From: Thermoplasmata archaeon
GTDB lineage: Archaea; Thermoplasmatota; Thermoplasmata; WALJ01
Assembly: GCA_015522885.1 (NCBI GenBank)
Contig: WALJ01000018.1
Coordinates: 1-6,587, forward strand
Length of the DNA: 6,587 nucleotides
Reading direction: 5' to 3'
Made by a program: the position numbers and the translations under genes. Of this stretch, positions 4,300 to 6,587 are shown one piece after another. Within the stretch, counting starts at the first letter, position 1. Each line of letters begins with the position of its first letter. The notes beneath the pieces were generated by a model, which saw nothing but the letters and a program-made list of their open reading frames with translations, had not been told where the DNA came from and searched no databases.

Positions 4300-5373
4300 A
4301 TGAAAACAAAGGCAATAGTATATTGTGAAAAAGAATTTGGAAAGATGGACGGGAAGACTGCAAATGGACTTGTTAGGCACTCCGAAAAGTACGAGATAGT
4401 GGGTGTTATCGACAGTACGAAGGCCGGTATGGATGCCGGAGAATATCTCGATGGAGTGAAAAATGGGATACTTATATTCCGTGATCTCGATGATGCTATT
4501 GAGAGATTGAAAGAGATTCCGAACTATTTCATATACGGTGTTGCGCCTCTTGAGGCATTTCTTAAGAAGGAGCAGAGGAAGATATTACTTGATGCGATGG
4601 AAAAGGGGATGAACATAGTGAACGGCCTCCACGAGTTCTTTACCGATGATAAGGAGTTCACACAAAAGGCAGAAAAGTGCGGGGTCAAGATATACGATAT
4701 CAGAAAACCTCCCGCAAAAAAGGAGTTGCGTCTTTTCTCCGGGCGCATTCTCAAGGTCAACACGCCAATAGTGGTCGTACTTGGCACGGACAGCGCAGTT
4801 GGCAAGAGAACCACAGCGATAGTCCTTATGGAAGCACTGAGGAAAGAAGGGTTGAACGTTGCGTTCGTGGCAACCGGACAGACAGGATTAATTCAGGGCG
4901 CAAAGTATGGTGTTGCCGTGGATGCCATTGTTGAAGAGTTCATGACAGGGGAAATTGAAAATGCGGTCATGGAAGCACGGGATACGGAGCACCCCGATAT
5001 AATCATAGTCGAAGGCCAGGGTGCTCTTAGCCATCCTGCATACCTTAGCTCGTGTGCTATTGTACGGGGTGCAAAGCCGAAGGCTATTATAGTTCAGCAC
5101 CCTCCGAAAAGAAAGAACCTTGGAGATTTCCCATATATACCGATGCCAACCTTGAAAAGTGAGATAGAGATGATAGAGATCTTTTCGAGAGCGAAGGTAA
5201 TCGCCATCACACTCAACCACGAAGATATGACCGACAAGGAAATCAAAGAGACTATAACAGAGTATGAAAAGATGTTCCGATTACCAACAACGGATGTTCT
5301 GAAGTATGGGGGCGAAAAACTCGTTAAAAAGTTATTTGCGGTATTTCCGGAACTATCAGGCGAGCGTGACTGA
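4300..5373 (+). CDS. DUF1611 P-loop protein, DgcN-like
   Basis: The 357-residue product has the two-part DUF1611 layout. An N-terminal Rossmann-like domain (about 1-140) shows VVGVID-like sequence near 33-38, NGLHEFF at 108-114 and DIRKPP at 133-138. A C-terminal P-loop NTPase-like domain carries GTDSAVGKRTT at 162-172 (Walker A-like), ATGQTG at 191-196, VEGQGALSHPAY at 237-248 and QHPPKR at 266-271. The family includes DgcN, described as an N-acetyltransferase acting on D-glutamate in marine bacteria and haloarchaea; other members are structural-genomics proteins without a known reaction. The length is normal and the motifs are intact. The ribosome site GAGGTGA supports the ATG at 4300. The next gene, an amino-acid racemase, begins one base after the stop, so the two surely share a transcript and likely a pathway involving a D-amino acid. 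The exact substrate is not readable from sequence. Confidence 0.9.
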   Translation: MKTKAIVYCEKEFGKMDGKTANGLVRHSEKYEIVGVIDSTKAGMDAGEYLDGVKNGILIFRDLDDAIERLKEIPNYFIYGVAPLEAFLKKEQRKILLDAMEKGMNIVNGLHEFFTDDKEFTQKAEKCGVKIYDIRKPPAKKELRLFSGRILKVNTPIVVVLGTDSAVGKRTTAIVLMEALRKEGLNVAFVATGQTGLIQGAKYGVAVDAIVEEFMTGEIENAVMEARDTEHPDIIIVEGQGALSHPAYLSSCAIVRGAKPKAIIVQHPPKRKNLGDFPYIPMPTLKSEIEMIEIFSRAKVIAITLNHEDMTDKEIKETITEYEKMFRLPTTDVLKYGGEKLVKKLFAVFPELSGERD

Positions 5374-5374
5374 T

Positions 5375-6442
5375 ATGACGACACCTCGAATAGAGATGGA
5401 CATCGGGAAAATTTCACATAATGCGAAAACATTGAACGAACTATATGGTTCAAAGGGCATCAGTGTTATCGGTGTTACAAAGGTGATTTGCGGAGACCCT
5501 ACCATCGCTACTGCTTTAGTAAAAAGCGGGATGAATATCCTTGCCGATTCAAGGATAGCTAATATCAGGAGGATGCGTGAGGCAGGCATACAGGCACGGT
5601 TTCTCCTACTGAGAACACCCGTCCCCAGTCAAGCCGAATCAGTAGTAAAGTATGCCGACATTAGTCTTAATTCGGAGCTGTCAGTGGTCAAAAGCCTCTC
5701 AAAGTTTGCCCTGAGCAATAATATCACACATAAAATAATTTTAATGGTGGAGTTGGGTGATTTAAGGGAGGGATTGATGCCTTCGGATTTAGAGGACACG
5801 GTCAAGGGGGTAATGTCGCTAAAAGGAATCGAGCTTGCAGGTATAGGAACAAATCTGGCCTGTTTCGGGGGAATCAAACCGGACGAGGAGAAAATGAGGT
5901 ACTTGTCCTCACTTGCCGGAGACATTGAAGAGAGGTTCGGACTGAAATTGGAGTTCGTTTCCGGTGGGAACTCAGCCAATTACAGCTGGTTCATGTCCAC
6001 AGAGGATGTCGGAAGGATCAATAACTTACGACTGGGTGAATCTATCTATTTGGGGTGTGAAACCCTCTATAGAAAACCCATCCCCGGGTTATACACGGAT
6101 GCGTTCGCACTGATTGCGGAGGTCATTGAATCGAAGATAAAACCATCCGTACCTTACGGAGAGGTTTGTCAGGATGCATTCGGAAATGTTCCCGAGTTTC
6201 AAGATCGTGGCCAAATAAGAAGAGCTATACTGGGAGTTGGATTACAGGATGTTCTGGTTTCCGGACTGACTCCCAGATCGGATGTTGACATCCTTGGTGC
6301 GAGCAGTGACCATATCATACTGGATGCAAAGCAGATAGACTTAAAAGTAGGAGACGAAGTGGTGTTCAATCTCAATTACGGAGCGTTACTTTCAGTTATG
6401 ACTTCCCCTTATGTACGGAAAAAATATGTGAATAATCCATAG
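5375..6442 (+). CDS. PLP-dependent amino-acid racemase, ornithine-racemase-like
   Basis: The 355-residue product has the fold-III alanine racemase N-terminal barrel. VIGVTKVICG (31-40) holds the probable PLP lysine K36. DSRIANI (58-64), SLNSEL (97-102), VELGDLREG (125-133), GIGTNLACFGG (156-166), VSGGNSAN (195-202, phosphate binding) and LRLGESIYLG (218-227) follow in order. The C-terminal part has KPSVPYGE (256-263), DAFGN (267-271) and GASSDH. These blocks resemble clostridial ornithine racemase (Orr) closely and differ from ordinary alanine racemases, whose lysine lies in VKANAYG. It likely interconverts L and D forms of ornithine or a related amino acid in the cytoplasm. The frame is open back to 5306, inside the DUF1611 gene, but the ATG at 5375 leaves one base after that stop and places the first strand as in homologs. 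Translation is probably coupled, as there is no clear ribosome site. Confidence 0.9.
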   Translation: MTTPRIEMDIGKISHNAKTLNELYGSKGISVIGVTKVICGDPTIATALVKSGMNILADSRIANIRRMREAGIQARFLLLRTPVPSQAESVVKYADISLNSELSVVKSLSKFALSNNITHKIILMVELGDLREGLMPSDLEDTVKGVMSLKGIELAGIGTNLACFGGIKPDEEKMRYLSSLAGDIEERFGLKLEFVSGGNSANYSWFMSTEDVGRINNLRLGESIYLGCETLYRKPIPGLYTDAFALIAEVIESKIKPSVPYGEVCQDAFGNVPEFQDRGQIRRAILGVGLQDVLVSGLTPRSDVDILGASSDHIILDAKQIDLKVGDEVVFNLNYGALLSVMTSPYVRKKYVNNP

Positions 6443-6472
6443 ACCATTCCTTCAAACATCGTTTCGAGGCTT

Positions 6473-6507
6473 TTATAGTCGCCGACCTGACTTTGTTAAC
6501 TTATATC
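6473..6507 (+). repeat. 35-bp direct repeat, right copy
   Basis: This matches 331-365 at 33 of 35 bases. Its first part, TATAGTCGCCGACCTGA (6474-6490), is also an exact inverted match to 519-535, the right end of the left-hand element. It begins 30 bases after the racemase stop. Confidence 0.75.
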
Positions 6508-6587
6508 TTTGATAGACATCTTTCCTCCGGTCGGCGACCGCTAGTCGGAGACATCATTAGTTTAGAAGGTTATGTCTCCGACTATAA
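6473..6587. repeat. Nested inverted-repeat element at the right edge
   Basis: The segment starts TTATAGTCG and the window ends CGACTATAA, a perfect 9-bp inverted pair. Inside are GTCGCCGACC (6478-6487) paired with GGTCGGCGAC (6529-6538), and TAGTCGGAGACAT (6542-6554) paired with ATGTCTCCGACTA (6572-6584) across 17 bases. The element may end exactly here or continue past the window. No protein is evident. It could act as a strong hairpin after the racemase operon or be a copy of the same repeat family as 331-538. Confidence 0.6.

Noticed and set aside
5306..5374. Upstream extension of the racemase into the DUF1611 gene
   Set aside because: The extra 23 residues are encoded out of frame within DUF1611 coding sequence and precede the conserved first strand; the ATG at 5375 gives the expected N-terminus.

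Overview
This window looks archaeal, most likely euryarchaeal; I cannot name the genus. The evidence is TATA-box promoters that place transcription starts at or just before ATG codons (leaderless genes), GGTGA-type ribosome sites on other genes, a tRNA-Gln gene without an encoded CCA, a fused NAD(P)HX epimerase/dehydratase, and RelBE/VapB-RelE toxin-antitoxin pairs of types common in archaea. No rRNA, CRISPR array or complete transposase is visible.

Layout. Positions 1-125 (minus) hold the start of a gene whose first 41 codons resemble the N-terminus of a minimal nucleotidyltransferase (MNT/MntA type). Positions 126-330 have no convincing gene. Positions 331-538 form a compact repeat element: near-matching inverted ends surround three tandem 45-bp units, each centred on a small hairpin. 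A tRNA-Gln(UUG) gene abuts it (539-611, minus), followed by a small minus-strand ORF with a SocA/Panacea-like look (668-1063). Positions 1198-2622 (plus) encode a complete bifunctional NAD(P)HX repair enzyme.

Positions 2713-3919 carry two separate toxin-antitoxin operons, a ribbon-helix-helix antitoxin with a RelE toxin and a VapB-like antitoxin with a second RelE/ParE toxin. Each has a palindromic candidate operator between its TATA box and start codon. Beyond them (4043-4120) lies a frameshifted remnant of the second antitoxin gene, so this zone has gained and lost such modules.

Positions 4300-6442 hold a two-gene operon: a DUF1611 P-loop protein (family of the D-glutamate N-acetyltransferase DgcN) and, one base after its stop, a fold-III PLP racemase closely resembling clostridial ornithine racemase. 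Together they suggest a D-amino-acid pathway, which is the most biologically interesting part of the window. The right edge (6473-6587) carries a second copy of the 35-bp repeat found at 331, plus nested inverted repeats. The whole region is thus flanked by direct copies of a repeat about 6.1 kb apart, one of them next to the tRNA gene.
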